A stretch of 64,000 nucleotides of DNA from Phaeosaccion multiseriatum (taxonomy: Eukaryota; Ochrophyta, other classes), in contig OZ218959.1 of NCBI GenBank assembly GCA_965112735.1, positions 3,162,001 through 3,226,000 on the forward strand. The letters run 5' to 3'. Below are positions 63,701 to 64,000 of this stretch, in pieces. Below the pieces are notes generated by a model. That model saw only the letters and a list, made by a program, of their open reading frames with translations, did no database searches and had not been told where the DNA came from. A program made the translations under genes and the position numbers. Each line of letters starts with the position of its first letter. The first letter of the stretch is position 1.

Positions 63701-64000
63701 GGAGAGAGAGGGAGGCGGCGACATCTTGTTTTGTACTCAGAGCGGTCCAATTCGTTGGGAGGGTGGGGGCAGTTCGAGTCCGGGCGGTCATGGGAGGGAG
63801 GAGGGGGAGTGGATGTCGCCATCTGTGGGGACGAGAAGGGGGGGGGTGGGGGAGGGGGGAGGCAGCAGAAGCAGCAGCATCAGCAGAGCAAGAGGAAGAG
63901 GGATCCGGGAGAGCTCAGGGGTGCTCCAGGGGGGCTCAGGGCTGTGCCAGTTGGGGGAGGAGAGCGGGTATCACCACCAGGGGGGGCATGGGGGGGGGGG
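55675..64000 (+). CDS. Sfi1-like centrin-binding repeat protein, partial at right edge (>1790 residues)
   Basis: Exons: 55675-55809, 55904-56066, 56169-57601, 57932-58079, 58358-58458, 58633-58801, 59049-59280, 59647-59737, 60236-60558, 60850-62086, 62427-63131, 63363 to beyond 64000. All chain in phase. The N-terminus is MSNNQTQRSFASTASLKHLR. A second segment (DDALMAASTELHAQGLTRDE, YYGLLRRLDSSMPLVDWWAR) precedes a long Gln/Glu/Pro-rich exon. From residue ~570 on the protein is built of basic helices with Trp or Leu at regular spacing: VFWHHCTGRHLRAWRQ, LLSRVLLGWVRVASGRKRAR, ALRCWAYASGIGRRAQEV, FALATWHRRRRRGLREALKH, LEQWRKARAERGER, AMRGWREAVHALDRERKR. This Trp-rich helix series is typical of Sfi1, which binds centrin along a long helix in centrosomes or basal bodies. 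The family match is by pattern only. Exon 62427-63131 encodes QLVIQQQ from the dispersed 15-mer. Exons 4-5 are the least certain. Confidence 0.6.
58095..58335. repeat. (GGA)n array in Sfi1-like intron
   Basis: GGA array in the intron between exons 4 and 5, beginning within 25 bases of the donor. A second pure array fills 58465-58620 in the next intron and stops about 10 bases before exon 58633-58801. Between them only ~100 coding bases remain. Confidence 0.92.
59283..59530. repeat. GGGGTATAG / GGGTATG minisatellite
   Basis: Irregular array of GGGTAT(A/G) heptamer-like units with TGTTTGGGTTTC interruptions repeated twice. It lies immediately after the donor of exon 59049-59280. G-rich on the transcript strand, so it could form G-quadruplexes. 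Confidence 0.88.
59755..60210. repeat. 21-22-bp CTGTCCTGACACCCATCCAC minisatellite
   Basis: About twenty copies of the unit CTGTCCTGACACCCATCCAC plus CCT/CC in the intron before exon 60236-60558. The minus strand gives repeated WVSGQRVDGCQDRG ORFs, which are artefacts. Confidence 0.92.
61400..61475. repeat. (GGA)n run inside a coding exon
   Basis: GGA array within Sfi1-like exon 60850-62086, read as poly-Glu in the gene frame. It is a coding counterpart of the intron arrays nearby. Confidence 0.85.
63132..63362. repeat. Intron with GT microsatellite
   Basis: Intron between the last two visible Sfi1-like exons. A (GT)n/(GTGC)n array spans about 63246-63345. Ends: donor GTGAGA, acceptor CCATGCAG. 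Confidence 0.8.

Overview
The window is nuclear DNA from a microbial eukaryote. Genes lie on both strands and are split into many short exons with GT-AG introns. Most introns, and several exons, are swollen by simple repeats (GGA/CTC, CCCT, TCAC, TATG, GT). The gene content fits a protist or alga: a THH1/TOM1/TOM3-type membrane protein, FNIP repeats, a degenerate-ankyrin protein of the kind expanded in algae and protists, a Sec1/Munc18 protein, a Not4-like family and an Sfi1-like protein. A chromerid- or stramenopile-like alga is my best guess, but the sequence alone does not settle it. No rRNA, tRNA, CRISPR array or bacterial operon was seen. Exon structures are my own reconstructions from reading frame, splice sites and phase. 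In the complete models all exon phases close into one frame.

Layout, left to right. An ADD zinc-finger protein (-, start 4127, 3' end unresolved) diverges from a small single-pass membrane protein (+, 4371-5125). A secreted or membrane-anchored Cys-rich protein with two repeat modules (-, 5720-8069) and a THH1/TOM1/TOM3-type seven-helix protein with an N-terminal extension (-, 8779-13854) follow. The latter diverges from a large cyclic-nucleotide-binding-fold protein with long acidic, His-rich and Gln-rich inserts (+, 14203-22182). A single-exon degenerate-ankyrin protein (-, 22475-23677) follows.

From 23.9 to 31.4 kb is an accessory region made mostly of repeats and broken genes. It holds two copies of a terminal-inverted-repeat element, a frameshifted ankyrin-BTB gene, three copies of a Not4-like RRM-CCCH gene, one of them disrupted by a 10-bp duplication, and a ~1-kb palindrome. 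One palindrome arm carries a 198-bp transposon-like insertion whose empty site survives in the other arm.

From 31.6 kb the window becomes genic again. A UBA-UBX-LRR fusion (+, 31605-39202) predicts a Cdc48/p97 adaptor carrying its own LRR recognition module. A TTAA-flanked foldback element follows, then an FNIP-repeat protein (-, 41020-43335) whose 3' end is decaying. A Sec1/Munc18 vesicle-fusion protein (+, 43586-51564) follows, then an EF-hand protein with a huge low-complexity tail (-, 52054-55446) and an Sfi1-like centrin-binding protein (+, 55675 to beyond the right edge).

Genes are arranged as divergent pairs with about 230-350 bp between start codons and short convergent 3' gaps. They do not form an obvious shared pathway. 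The most unusual features are the UBA-UBX-LRR architecture, a dispersed 15-mer (TATCACCAACTGCTG) found in exons, introns and next to splice acceptors, and the layered transposon record at 29.9-30.9 kb.
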